Part shown: in pieces, positions 8,818-16,762 of the stretch | Numbering within the stretch: the first letter of the stretch is position 1 | How the letters are laid out: each line of letters opens with the position of its first letter | NCBI RefSeq assembly: GCF_900091515.1 | Contig: NZ_LT607410.1 | Coordinates: 3,596,001-3,660,000 of the forward strand | Direction: 5' to 3' | DNA length: 64,000 bases | From: Micromonospora purpureochromogenes | GTDB lineage: Bacteria > Actinomycetota > Actinomycetes > Mycobacteriales > Micromonosporaceae | Notes under the pieces: generated by a model | Database searches by the model: none | Told to the model about the DNA's origin: nothing | Seen by the model: only the letters and a program-made list of their open reading frames with translations | Program-made: the position numbers and the translations under genes

Positions 8818-9267
8818 ATGGCGAGCGAGGCGCCCGACTACTTCCAGCCCGAGGGTGGGCTGGTGCTCACGCACCTGCTGATCGTGCGGGATGTGGACCG
8901 TTCCCGGGAGTTCTACCAGCGGGTGCTGGGCGCGACGGTGGTGCGGGAACGCCAGCCGGCGATCCTGCGGTTCCACAACAGCTACATCGTGATCAACAAC
9001 GAGGGTGGTCCGACCGACGACAAGCCGGGTGTGCAGGCACAGGCGCCGCCGGATTCGAACACGCTCAGCAGCGCGATGAACGTCCGGGTCACCGATGTCC
9101 GAGCCGTCTACGAGCAGTGGCGGTCCCGGGGTGGGGAGTTCCTGACCGAGCCGAAGGATCATGGCGTCGAGATCCGGTGCTACCTGCGCGACCCGGACGG
9201 CTATCTGATCGAGCTCGGTCAGGGCACCGGCATCCTCGCCGAGATGGGCCGCGCCGCCTCCGCCTGA
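8818..9267 (+). CDS. VOC (glyoxalase/bleomycin-resistance) family protein
   Basis: 149 residues from ATG 8818, preceded by GGGGGAGG. Contains LVLTHLLIVRDVDRSREFYQ (first beta-alpha-beta unit with metal-site His) and VEIRCYLRDPDGYLIELGQG (second unit with the DPDGYLIEL signature and metal-site Glu). A single VOC domain, probably dimeric, acting as a metal-dependent lyase, dioxygenase or binding protein. Substrate cannot be read from sequence. Confidence 0.88.
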   Translation: MASEAPDYFQPEGGLVLTHLLIVRDVDRSREFYQRVLGATVVRERQPAILRFHNSYIVINNEGGPTDDKPGVQAQAPPDSNTLSSAMNVRVTDVRAVYEQWRSRGGEFLTEPKDHGVEIRCYLRDPDGYLIELGQGTGILAEMGRAASA

Positions 9268-9352
9268 GCCTGACGATCGGCGCGCCGGCCGCCCTGGTCA
9301 CGGCCGGAGCAGCCATCGTGATCGGGCCCATGGTGATCAGGCGGCGGGTACG

Positions 9353-9712
9353 GTGAACGTCGTGGAGGATCTCGGCGCGAAGGTCTCGTATCTCGCGCTC
9401 CCCGTCGGCACCCGGGTCTACGACGTCGACTCGGCACCCGTCGGCGTGGTCGAGCACGTGCTGACCGACGAACCGAAGGACATCTTCCACGGCGTCATCG
9501 TGGCGCCGCCAGGGCCGGACCAGTCCCACCGCTTCGCCCACCGGGAGCAGATCGCCGACCTGTACGAGCGGGGCGTCGTGCTGTCGGTACCCGGTGCCGA
9601 AATGCGCGATCCGGGCGAGGACCCGCCGGCCGGAGTGGTCGAGGAAGCGGCTCACCACCCGGTGCAGGCGGACCTGCGCCGCGCCTGGCAGCGGCTGAGT
9701 AGACCCCGCTGA
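9353..9712 (+). CDS. PRC-barrel-like small protein
   Basis: 119 residues, GTG start. The segment YLALPVGTRVYDVDSAPVGV, then HVLTDEPKDIFHGVIVAP and DLYERGVVLSV, has the beta-rich rhythm of PRC-barrel/DUF2171-type proteins. The C-terminus (VQADLRRAWQRLSRPR) is helical and basic. No catalytic residues are evident; such barrels usually act as small binding or RNA-associated modules. It is convergent with the next gene. Confidence 0.65.
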   Translation: MNVVEDLGAKVSYLALPVGTRVYDVDSAPVGVVEHVLTDEPKDIFHGVIVAPPGPDQSHRFAHREQIADLYERGVVLSVPGAEMRDPGEDPPAGVVEEAAHHPVQADLRRAWQRLSRPR

Positions 9713-9739
9713 ACCCGCCGACCTGCGTCCCGGTGTGTC

Positions 9740-10891
9740 CTACGGCGAGACTCGTACCTCTACCGAGCTGATGAACCACCGAAAGTCGGACGTGCTGTGA
9801 ATGGACACGTCGTTCGTGCCGCTCTTGTCGAACGAACGCGTCCCGGCGCACACGACGACGGACTGACCTGCCGGCACCGGCCCCGCGCTGAACAGCTGCG
9901 CGAAGTAGTGGGCACCCCGGGTCAACTTCTCCTGCAGGAAGCTCTCGTCATCGTCGGTCTCCTCGTCGAGGACCGACATCTCGGCATATGAGGGCTCGGA
10001 CACGTGGGGATGCAGGACGTCGAGCATCAGGAAGTTCCGCTGGCCGGTGCGGGAGTTCGACCATCCCCATTCGTCCTCTGTTTCCAAGCGGTGCGTCGCC
10101 TCGACGCACTGGGCGTCGATGAGGACCTCGACCAGACCGGTGGTGGGCGGCACGAAGGCGAACGCTATCGAGCTGAACCCGTCGCCGGATGCGTAGTCGA
10201 AGTCGCCGGCGTCGCCGTTGTCCATTGTGATCGAGATGCCGACGTCGCCGACCGACGGGTTGAGCGTATGAATGCGATCAACGACGAAGTTGTCGTTGTG
10301 TACCGGGACGAAGCCGAAGTTGAACCCGAAGAACGGCGGCCGGAAGAGTTCCCACCGGTGTGGCCCGCTGTCGTCGGGTTCGTAGACTCCCCAGGGAAGC
10401 GCGTGCTCGTGGAACGGAGACAGCCTCAACCATGTGTCGAGGTTGTCCGAGAGGTGGAACCCGGCCGTGACGTTCTCGTCGGCCGTGAAGACGTCGGCGA
10501 TCGCCTCGTGGTAGTCGGTCGCGATCGCGGCAATCGCCTCACGCCTGATGTCCCGACTGCGCAGGAATGCGTCAGCCTTGTGTTTCCTGGCTTTGTTGAG
10601 TTCGTCGTAAGGCGACCGCAACCCTTGCGGCGGCTGAAGCAGGTCGCGAAACGTTAACCGTTCCTGCTGCATCAGCTGCCGCAGGTCCGTCCAGTTGTCG
10701 TCGCCCAGCAGGCGCTGCAGCCGGTCGCTGGCATCGGCCGACAGTTCCGCGGCCTTGTTGCTGCGCTTCTTGGTGATCTTCCCGAGCCGCTGCTCACGCT
10801 CCTCGGCTGCCGCATCCGCCAACCGCTGGGCTTTCGCGGGAAAATGGCTGAAATTCCGAATTGTCTTACCGGTACTGACCACGTCAACCAC
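9740..10891 (-). CDS. hypothetical protein, coiled N-terminus and beta-rich C-terminus
   Basis: 383 residues, GTG start. Residues 15-110 are charged and helical (AKAQRLADAAAEEREQRLGK; then KKRSNKAAELSADASDRL) and suit a coiled coil. From about 150 to the end the sequence is rich in aromatic residues and beta patterns (RPPFFGFNFGFVPVHNDNF, GLVEVLIDAQCVEATHRLE), ending in FRWFISSVEVRVSP. No signal peptide, membrane helix or recognisable catalytic motif. Its lower-GC third positions and lack of operon partners suggest an accessory gene. I do not recognise the family. Confidence 0.7.
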   Translation of the reverse strand: MVDVVSTGKTIRNFSHFPAKAQRLADAAAEEREQRLGKITKKRSNKAAELSADASDRLQRLLGDDNWTDLRQLMQQERLTFRDLLQPPQGLRSPYDELNKARKHKADAFLRSRDIRREAIAAIATDYHEAIADVFTADENVTAGFHLSDNLDTWLRLSPFHEHALPWGVYEPDDSGPHRWELFRPPFFGFNFGFVPVHNDNFVVDRIHTLNPSVGDVGISITMDNGDAGDFDYASGDGFSSIAFAFVPPTTGLVEVLIDAQCVEATHRLETEDEWGWSNSRTGQRNFLMLDVLHPHVSEPSYAEMSVLDEETDDDESFLQEKLTRGAHYFAQLFSAGPVPAGQSVVVCAGTRSFDKSGTNDVSIHSTSDFRWFISSVEVRVSP

Positions 10892-11049
10892 CCCACCAAA
10901 CCCTTGCCTACATGCTGCTTCACATCTCTCCGGGTGGCCATGCGGGTTGTGCTATGTACGCAAGGCAACATCTACCTTCAAATGCGATCAACCGGACTCT
11001 GTGCCAAGCGGCCGGGAACCCAGCCCGGGGCAGCCACGTCGTAGGGGGC

Positions 11050-13059
11050 ATGACGGGTAGCAGCGCCTCCCATCCAACGGCCGCCTCCGGCGTCCCCCGA
11101 GTCATGACTCCCGCTCGCGTCATGGGACTGGCCCTGGTCGCCGGACTGGCGCTGGTCACCGGCTGTACGGCGGAGCCGGTCCCCGTGCCGCCACGCGACC
11201 GGCCAGTGCCGGCCGGCGGGTTCCAGCTCGTCGCGTTCGACTCCTGCTCGGAGGCGCTGCGGCAGCTGAAGACGGCTGCCAAGGCGTACGTCGGGCCCTG
11301 GGGGTTCGAGCCGAGCGGGGACATGCGTACCTTCGGCCGCGCCGAGAAGGCTGCGGCGCCCGCCGCGGCGGGGTCGGCGGACGCGGCGTCCAAGGGCTAC
11401 TCGGGCACCAACACGCACGAGGCCGGGGCCGATGAACCGGACCTGGTTAAGACCGACGGCAAGCGGATCGTCACCGCGTCCCACGGCAAGCTGTACGTGG
11501 TCGACCCGGCCACCCGCCGGCTGACCGGAGAGCTGGACCTGGCACCGGGTGCCGATGGGTTCGGCGGGGAAGACGGCCTCCTGCTGCACGGTGACCGGGC
11601 GCTGGTGCTGCGCCGCGACGGGTGGGCCGGGATGGCGAAACCGGCCGTCCCCGAGGGAGGTGCGCGCGCCGTCCCGGGAGGCGCCCCGATGCCGGACGGC
11701 ATCGTCGGCCCTCAGCTGATCATGGTCGACCTGTCCGGCGCGCCGAGGATCATCGGCGAATACCGGATCGACGGCAGTCTGGTGGACGCCCGACAGGTGG
11801 GCACGACGGTCCGGGTCGTGGTCCGCTCCGCGCCCCGGCTGACCTTCCCGTACCGGGAACGGGCCACCGATGAGCAGCGCACCACCGCCAACCGCGAGAT
11901 CATCGACAACGCCACCGCCGACGACTGGCTGCCCCGGTACGAGGTCACCGCCGGCGGGCGGACCAGCGCCGGACGGGTCGGCTGCGAACGGGTGAGCCGG
12001 CCGGCCGCCTACTCCGGCACGTCGCTGGTGACCGTGCTCAGCTTCGACCTCGGTGCGGCCACGCTCGGCGCCGGCGACCCGGTCACCGTGATCGCCGACG
12101 GCGACACCGTCTACAGCAACGGACCCCGGCTGTACGTCGCCAACGACCAGCGCTGGCGGGTGCTGCCGATGCTGACCGGGCGGAACATCGCACCCGATCC
12201 CAGGGACGAGACCACCGAGATCTATCAGTTCGACATCTCGGGCGCCGGTGCCCCGCGGTACGTCGCCGCCGCGTCCGTACCGGGCTGGCTCATCAACCAG
12301 TACGCCATGTCCGAGTGGGACGGGCACCTCAGAGTGGCCACCACCAGTGGCCGTACCTGGGGCGACAGGCCGAACTCGACGTCCAGCGTGTCCGTCCTGC
12401 GCGCCGACGGCACGGCGCTGACCCAGGTCGGTAAGGTCACCGGACTGGGCAAGGGGGAACGGATCTACGCGGTCCGGTTCGTCGGCGGCACCGGGTACGT
12501 CGTCACCTTCCGGCAGACCGACCCGCTCTACACCGTCGACCTGCGTGATCCGAAGGCGCCGAAGGTGAGCGGCGAACTGAAGATCAACGGGTATTCGGCG
12601 TACCTGCACCCGGCCGGCGACGGACGGCTGCTCGGTGTCGGGCAGGAGGCGTCCGACCGCGGCCGGGTCCAGGGCACCCAGCTCTCGCTCTTCGACGTCG
12701 CCGATCCGGCCAGGCCGACCCGGATCGCCCAGCATCACGTCAGGCAGGGGCACTCCGAGGCGGAGTTCGACCCGCACGCGTTCCTCTACTGGCCGGCCGA
12801 ACGTTTGGTCGTGGTCCCGTTGACCGTCTACGACACGCGGCTGCCGAGCAACGTGGCGCTGGCGCTGCGAGTCGGCGACGGCGGGTTCACCGAGGTCGGC
12901 ACGGTCGACCACACGCTGGGCACAGGGCGTCCCGGGGAACTGGCGCAGATCCGCCGGTCGCTGGTGGTCGACGGAGTCCTCTGGACCGTTTCCGACGCCG
13001 GTCTCAAGGCGACCAGCCTCGCCACCATGAAGACCCTCGGCTGGCTGCATACGGCATGA
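11050..13059 (+). CDS. secreted beta-propeller-domain lipoprotein
   Basis: 669 residues from ATG 11050 (AGGGGG just upstream); ATG 11104 would remove the first 18 residues. A lipoprotein signal is clear: VMGLALVAGLALVTGC with the lipidated Cys at residue 39. The mature part matches the actinobacterial and archaeal beta-propeller family (pfam09826-like): YSGTNTHEAGADEPDLVKTD, then repeating strands such as KLYVVDPATRRL and YAVRFVGGTGYVVTFRQTDP. Likely anchored on the outer face of the membrane; role unknown. Followed by a strong hairpin terminator. Confidence 0.85.
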   Translation: MTGSSASHPTAASGVPRVMTPARVMGLALVAGLALVTGCTAEPVPVPPRDRPVPAGGFQLVAFDSCSEALRQLKTAAKAYVGPWGFEPSGDMRTFGRAEKAAAPAAAGSADAASKGYSGTNTHEAGADEPDLVKTDGKRIVTASHGKLYVVDPATRRLTGELDLAPGADGFGGEDGLLLHGDRALVLRRDGWAGMAKPAVPEGGARAVPGGAPMPDGIVGPQLIMVDLSGAPRIIGEYRIDGSLVDARQVGTTVRVVVRSAPRLTFPYRERATDEQRTTANREIIDNATADDWLPRYEVTAGGRTSAGRVGCERVSRPAAYSGTSLVTVLSFDLGAATLGAGDPVTVIADGDTVYSNGPRLYVANDQRWRVLPMLTGRNIAPDPRDETTEIYQFDISGAGAPRYVAAASVPGWLINQYAMSEWDGHLRVATTSGRTWGDRPNSTSSVSVLRADGTALTQVGKVTGLGKGERIYAVRFVGGTGYVVTFRQTDPLYTVDLRDPKAPKVSGELKINGYSAYLHPAGDGRLLGVGQEASDRGRVQGTQLSLFDVADPARPTRIAQHHVRQGHSEAEFDPHAFLYWPAERLVVVPLTVYDTRLPSNVALALRVGDGGFTEVGTVDHTLGTGRPGELAQIRRSLVVDGVLWTVSDAGLKATSLATMKTLGWLHTA

Positions 13060-13070
13060 CTCACATGGTG

Positions 13071-13100
13071 GTGTCCGGGGTGGTTCGCCGCCCTGGACAC
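13071..13100 (+). terminator. stem-loop terminator with TTCG tetraloop
   Basis: Bases 13071-13083 pair with 13088-13100: a 13-bp stem (two G-T wobbles) closed by the exceptionally stable TTCG tetraloop. It begins 12 bases after the stop of the beta-propeller lipoprotein gene. No T-tract follows, as is common in actinobacteria. Confidence 0.75.
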
Positions 13101-13169
13101 CACGCCGGTCAGCGCTTCCTCCTCCGCGCTGGCCACGACGGCCCCTGCTCCCGCCGCCTGCACCGCTGA
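13101..13169 (+). pseudogene. C-terminal fragment of HDGPC gene (copy 3)
   Basis: After the terminator, the frame reads HAGQRFLLRAGHDGPCSRRL then HR and a TGA at 13167-13169. This is the same tail found at 2154-2255 and 5986-6057, with Cys to Phe and Asp to Gly changes, so it is the most diverged copy. The frame is open back to ATG 13065, but that part coincides with the hairpin and is unlikely to be original coding sequence. Confidence 0.5.
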
Positions 13170-13281
13170 CCCGAGGGCAACCGCGGGAGGTGGAGGGTCC
13201 GGGGCCCAGGGATGATCGGCGGTCCGTTTCACCGTGCGGGGCGCGGGTGGACGACGACCTCGTCGAAGGAGAGGCTTCGAG

Positions 13282-13383
13282 GCGAACTACGCCGAGTTCA
13301 TAGCAGTCGTGGCAAGGCGTGCCGGGGTGTCGTCGGAGAGGGCCGAAGCGCTCAGCCGCGCGACCTTGGAAACACGAAGCGAC
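13282..13383 (+). pseudogene. N-terminal fragment of a DUF2267 gene
   Basis: Thirty codons match the start of the two DUF2267 genes at 6.4-7.3 kb: NYAEFIAVVARRAGVSSERA then EALSRATLET. A ribosome site (AAGGAGAG) is kept, but the expected GTG start is GCG (13282-13284), and after LET the sequence changes frame and loses similarity. The rest of the interval 13170-13423 shows nothing else I can support. Confidence 0.6.
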
Positions 13384-13423
13384 TCCTGCCGCGGGGGCGT
13401 GGCGTTGCCGGCTGTTCTGACTG

Positions 13424-13768
13424 CTAGCTCTTCTTCTGCTTGTGCGGCAGCGTCGCGACGTACGCCTTCGCCTTGTTGACCCACAGGGTCGCTTGTTCGG
13501 CGGTGAACGATGAGGGCAGCGACAGGTAGCCACCCATTGGCCGCTCGGCTGGGCCGAACGGTTCCGCACCCTCGATCCTCGCCAACTCGGCCAGGTCGTT
13601 GGCGGCGAGCTTCACGCCGACCGACGAGCCGAACAGCCCGGCGAACATGTTGCCGTTCACGAACGCGCCAAGGCTGCCGAACATCGGTTTGACCTCGACC
13701 CCCGGCGCCTCCGGGATGAGGGAGCGGAAGAACTGCTTGTCAGAGTCGGTGGGTTTGGGCATCTGCAT
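13424..13768 (-). CDS. TfoX N-terminal-domain protein
   Basis: 114 residues. The pattern GVEVKPMFGSLGAFVNGNMF followed by GLFGSSVGVKL and MGGYLSLP is the TfoX N-terminal domain (KxMFGxxx...G.mFagl). Stand-alone versions in actinobacteria are small proteins of unknown function, and competence regulation is not implied. Last gene of an operon: it starts 12 bases after the SRPBCC fusion gene stops. MPKPT at 13762 is an alternative start. Confidence 0.82.
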   Translation of the reverse strand: MQMPKPTDSDKQFFRSLIPEAPGVEVKPMFGSLGAFVNGNMFAGLFGSSVGVKLAANDLAELARIEGAEPFGPAERPMGGYLSLPSSFTAEQATLWVNKAKAYVATLPHKQKKS

Positions 13769-13780
13769 CGTCGGCTCCGG

Positions 13781-14755
13781 TCAGGCAGCGACGGGGCGAC
13801 GGCCGGCGAAGGCAGCCAGCCGCTCCATCGGGTCGGCATCGGTGGACGGGGTGACCTCGTCGGCGAATGAGGAACCGCGGCCACCGGGGACGAGCTGCTC
13901 GGCGAGCTTGTGGACGTAGGCCACGACCTCGTCACTGACGACCAGGGGCCTGCCGCTGCCTTGGGCCATGTCCCATGCGTGTAGCAGGAATTCCACCGGC
14001 ATGATGCTCGCCGCGAACCTGGCCGGCATCTCGCCGCCGCCGGGGAAGGGAACGGTGCCGTCGAGGCCGCGGGCCCGCCATCCCTCGATGGCCTGCGCCG
14101 CCATGGTGGCCACCCGGTTCTCCAGCGAACCCGTCTCAGGGTTCACGACCTCGACGCCGGCCATCGAGCCGAAGGCGACCATGGAGCCGAACAGGTGCTC
14201 GGCGAGGTCGTGGCAGGTGAAGTCCGCGCACGAGGTCTGCTTGGGACGGTCCTCAGGAGTCAGCTGGCGCAGGACCGTCTGGAGCACGGCCAGGGTGGCG
14301 TCGGCGGCGGACAGCTCATCGAGTCGCTCGGGGGCTGCGGACCACTCGTCCGGGCCGGCGTCGCCGGCGACGGCAGCCTTCTCGAGACGGCCGAAGTAGT
14401 GGTGCCAGCCCTCGGCGTGCATCGCAGCCTGCTCGTCGGTCAGCCCCTCATGGGTGAGGGTGACCTGGGTGCCGCCGGCGACCGCCTCGACCGTGATCGT
14501 GACGGTTGAGGCGTCGGGGGCGAGGTCCGGGTTGCCTTCCCAACCCCAGCCGAACACGACCCGCTTGCCGGGCTCGACCTCTCGGAAGGTGCCGGCCGCC
14601 ACGTGGCCGGGGGTGATCGTCCAGCGGTAGTCACCGCCGACGCGCAGGTCGACCCGGGCCGACACGGTCTGCCAGCGGCGCAGCCGCTCGGGCTCGGTGA
14701 TGAGGGCGAACGCCTCGTCGATGTCGACGGGAAGAACGACGGTCTTGGTGAACAT
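13781..14755 (-). CDS. SRPBCC (AHSA1-like) domain fused to mycothiol-dependent isomerase-like domain
   Basis: 324 residues, two domains. Residues 1-140 are an AHSA1-type START/SRPBCC domain (MFTKTVVLPVDIDEAFALIT, VVFGWGWEG, HEGLTDEQAAMHAEGWHHYF). Residues 160-324 look like the TIGR03086/maleylpyruvate isomerase N-terminal (DinB-like) domain, with DLAEHLFGSMVAFGSMAG and EFLLHAWDMAQGSGRP. The HxxDW-like 'LLHAWDMA' is characteristic of actinobacterial members thought to use mycothiol. The start ATG overlaps the arsR stop by one base (TGATG), so translation is coupled. Likely detoxification of a ligand sensed by the ArsR protein; substrate unknown. Confidence 0.83.
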   Translation of the reverse strand: MFTKTVVLPVDIDEAFALITEPERLRRWQTVSARVDLRVGGDYRWTITPGHVAAGTFREVEPGKRVVFGWGWEGNPDLAPDASTVTITVEAVAGGTQVTLTHEGLTDEQAAMHAEGWHHYFGRLEKAAVAGDAGPDEWSAAPERLDELSAADATLAVLQTVLRQLTPEDRPKQTSCADFTCHDLAEHLFGSMVAFGSMAGVEVVNPETGSLENRVATMAAQAIEGWRARGLDGTVPFPGGGEMPARFAASIMPVEFLLHAWDMAQGSGRPLVVSDEVVAYVHKLAEQLVPGGRGSSFADEVTPSTDADPMERLAAFAGRRPVAA

Positions 14756-15093
14756 CAGTGGTCTCTCTCAATCCGTTGCGACTTCAGGGCGTGTGCGTCG
14801 GCGACCAACAGATCGAGCTCGGCGGTCCAGAACCGGTCGATCTCGGCCTGCAATTGACGGAGCCCCTCGGGAACGACCCGATAGATGCGCTCCCGGCCGA
14901 CCTTCTCGGCCTCCACCAGGCCGACTTGCGCCAGCAACAACAGATGCTGGGAAATCGCCGACCGGGTGACCGTGAACTCCGCCGCGATGCTGCTCACCGT
15001 GCGGGGCTGTGACGCGAGCAGCTGCAAGATCCGTCGCCGGGTGGGCTCAGCGGCGGCAGACAAAGCGTCGATCACCAGGAACACGTTAGCCAT
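14755..15093 (-). CDS. ArsR-family transcriptional regulator
   Basis: 112 residues from ATG 15093. Winged HTH typical of ArsR proteins: ALSAAAEPTRRRILQLLASQ, VSSIAAEFTVTRSAISQHLL (recognition helix), LVEAEKVGRERIYRV (wing). No cysteine pair for metal is present, so it belongs to the non-metal group that commonly controls AHSA1-domain genes. First gene of the arsR, SRPBCC fusion, tfoX operon. Its start codon lies inside an 18-bp perfect palindrome, which points to autoregulation. Confidence 0.88.
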   Translation of the reverse strand: MANVFLVIDALSAAAEPTRRRILQLLASQPRTVSSIAAEFTVTRSAISQHLLLLAQVGLVEAEKVGRERIYRVVPEGLRQLQAEIDRFWTAELDLLVADAHALKSQRIERDH

Positions 15094-15101
15094 GGCTAAC
15101 G
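15084..15101. promoter_or_regulatory. palindromic operator over the arsR start codon
   Basis: Perfect 18-bp palindrome CGTTAGCCATGGCTAACG, extended by two more pairs after one mismatch (15081-15104). The central ATG, read on the minus strand, is the arsR start. The likely reading is a binding site for the ArsR dimer that blocks transcription or initiation; a leaderless transcript is possible. Confidence 0.65.
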
Positions 15102-15333
15102 CGTTTGTCAAAGCCGCGCTGCTGCTGCGGCCGCCCACCCGGCGCGGCGGCTGTGTCGGGGGGCGGGCTGACACCGGCCGTCACCTCGATAGCGAGACAC
15201 GCGATCCTCCGACCCGCACAGCTACGGGTGCGGGCATAGCCCGCGCCGGCGGGGAAGGTTGCGTCTCCGTCCGGGCTGGCGGTGTAGGAATGAGTTCAAC
15301 GGCCACCTGACGGGCCTGCCGCCCGGCCGGGGC

Positions 15334-16203
15334 TCAGGCTGACCGGGCAGTGTCGGTGATGTGCGCGAGCACGGCCGAGTAGTCCCGGTCGCCGAGGCCG
15401 GCTTTCTGTGCTGCCACGACCCATTGCCGGGCGGCCGCCGCGACCGGCAGTTCGACATCTGCCGACTCGGCGGCCGACACGACCAGATCGACGTCCTTCC
15501 GGGCGAGTGACAGCGCGAACCGCAGCGGGAATTGACCGGACTCGACCGCTGGCCGCCGTCGATCCGCTTGCGCGCCGACGGGAGTCGCGGACAAGATCTC
15601 GAACGCGACGTCGCGCGGCAGACCAAGCCCGTCCGCGAGAGCGAGCGCCTCACCGAGGACCGCGAGCACCCCGAAGAGGGTCGAATTGGCGACCAGTTTG
15701 GCGGCCGCGCCGGCACCGAGCGGTCCGACATGCATCGGCGAGCCAAGCGCGCCCAGCACCGGCATCCACCGTTGGACAAGCGTCTGCGGCCCTCCGACGA
15801 ATATCCGCAGCGAGCCCGACTCGGCCTCCGAGACGCTGCCCAGCACCGGCGCATCGAGCAGGCCAACGCTACCCGGCAGCATCGCTGCCAACCGTCGCAC
15901 GGCGGCCGGCCCGACCGTCGACATCTCAACGAGCGTCGTCGACGCGGTGGCACCCGCGAGGATGCCGCGCGGGCCCTCGGTCACCTCTCGGAGCGCGTCC
16001 GGATCGGACAGCATGGTGATGACCAGGTCGGCGCGGTGGGCAGCCTCCGCCGGACTGTCGGCAGCGACGGCGCCACGTGCTACAAGATCGCTGGCCCGCT
16101 GCGGCGTGCGGTTCCAGACAACGAGGTCATGGCCGGCATCGAGCAGCCGGCCCGCCATCCGGCTACCCATCCCACCCAGACCGATCACAGCGACCGTGGC
16201 CAT
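15334..16203 (-). CDS. beta-hydroxyacid dehydrogenase (3-hydroxyisobutyrate dehydrogenase family)
   Basis: 289 residues. Rossmann start ATVAVIGLGGMGSRMAGRLL, then the substrate-loop region (LLDAPVLGSVSEAESGSLRI) and catalytic-lysine segment LGAGAAAKLVANS. Family enzymes oxidise 3-hydroxyisobutyrate or reduce short semialdehydes with NAD(P)H in the cytoplasm. Its position at the edge of the pyrimidine module makes (methyl)malonate semialdehyde a plausible substrate: the same intermediate is used by the mmsA product. It is divergent from the first DDN-like gene, with a 32-bp palindrome between them. Confidence 0.85.
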   Translation of the reverse strand: MATVAVIGLGGMGSRMAGRLLDAGHDLVVWNRTPQRASDLVARGAVAADSPAEAAHRADLVITMLSDPDALREVTEGPRGILAGATASTTLVEMSTVGPAAVRRLAAMLPGSVGLLDAPVLGSVSEAESGSLRIFVGGPQTLVQRWMPVLGALGSPMHVGPLGAGAAAKLVANSTLFGVLAVLGEALALADGLGLPRDVAFEILSATPVGAQADRRRPAVESGQFPLRFALSLARKDVDLVVSAAESADVELPVAAAARQWVVAAQKAGLGDRDYSAVLAHITDTARSA

Positions 16204-16303
16204 GGCCCCATCCTGCCAATTTCCCCAGGGCAATGCGGTACGCAGCGCCGACCTCACCCCAAAGCGGTTCGTAGCCGGCTGTGCCGCAGGCGATCGAAAC
16301 CGC

Positions 16304-16750
16304 TGCAGCGATCGACGTGTCGGCCGACGCGTCGATCGCACCTGGGCGAACATGGTGGTCATGGTGTTACCCAGACGCTTGGCGCGGTTCAACCGGGTCG
16401 TCATCAACCGCGTGACCGGTCCGCTGGCCGGGCGGCTGCCCGGCTTCGGCGTCATCATCCACCGGGGCCGCCGCTCCGGTCGGGTGTACCGGACTCCGAT
16501 CAATATCTTCCGGACGTCCGACGGTTACGTCGCCGCGCTGACCTACGGGATCACCGACTGGGCGAGAAACGTACTGGCGGCCGGCGGCTGTGAGCTGGAG
16601 ATCCGCGGCCGGCGAGTGCCCCTCACCCGTCCCCGCCTCGTGCCCGACGCCACCCGCCGGGACATGCCGCCGGTCGTCCGTCAGCTCGTCGGGGTGATCG
16701 GCGTGACCGACTTCCTCTATCTCGACACCGTGCCCGATGCAGACCACGTC
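16304..16750 (+). repeat. 447-bp direct repeat, left copy
   Basis: Aligns without gaps to 28034-28480 (constant offset 11,730) at roughly 90% identity by eye. It covers a 32-bp palindrome, the short leader and nearly the whole DDN-like gene. The two copies enclose the pyrimidine/hydantoin module. Confidence 0.85.
16308..16339. promoter_or_regulatory. 32-bp near-perfect palindrome upstream of DDN-like gene 1
   Basis: The outer arms GCGATCGACG and CGTCGATCGC and the core GTCGGCCGAC are symmetric; only one base pair (T/G) out of 16 is imperfect, and that would be a G-U wobble in RNA. It ends 12 bases before the ATG, and it lies in the divergent gap between the hydroxyacid dehydrogenase and the DDN-like gene. 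It could be an operator or an RNA hairpin controlling translation. Confidence 0.6.
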
Positions 16751-16762
16751 AGACGTGCGTGA
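16352..16762 (+). CDS. deazaflavin-dependent nitroreductase (DDN/DUF385) family protein, copy 1
   Basis: 136 residues from ATG 16352 (ATG 16361 is an alternative). Family pattern: FGVIIHRGRRSGRVYRTPIN, then YVAALTYGITDWARNVLAA and CELEIRGRRVPL, the split-barrel F420-binding fold of Ddn-like proteins. These use F420H2 to reduce quinones, nitro compounds or other substrates, often at the membrane. The 3' end overlaps the convergent LLM gene by 14 bases. About 90% identical at DNA level to copy 2 at 28 kb. Confidence 0.88.
   Translation: MVVMVLPRRLARFNRVVINRVTGPLAGRLPGFGVIIHRGRRSGRVYRTPINIFRTSDGYVAALTYGITDWARNVLAAGGCELEIRGRRVPLTRPRLVPDATRRDMPPVVRQLVGVIGVTDFLYLDTVPDADHVRRA

Noticed and set aside
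10978..13569. 863-codon minus-strand open frame opposite the lipoprotein gene
   Set aside because: The plus-strand frame has a signal peptide, lipobox and beta-propeller repeats; the antisense frame has no recognisable content.
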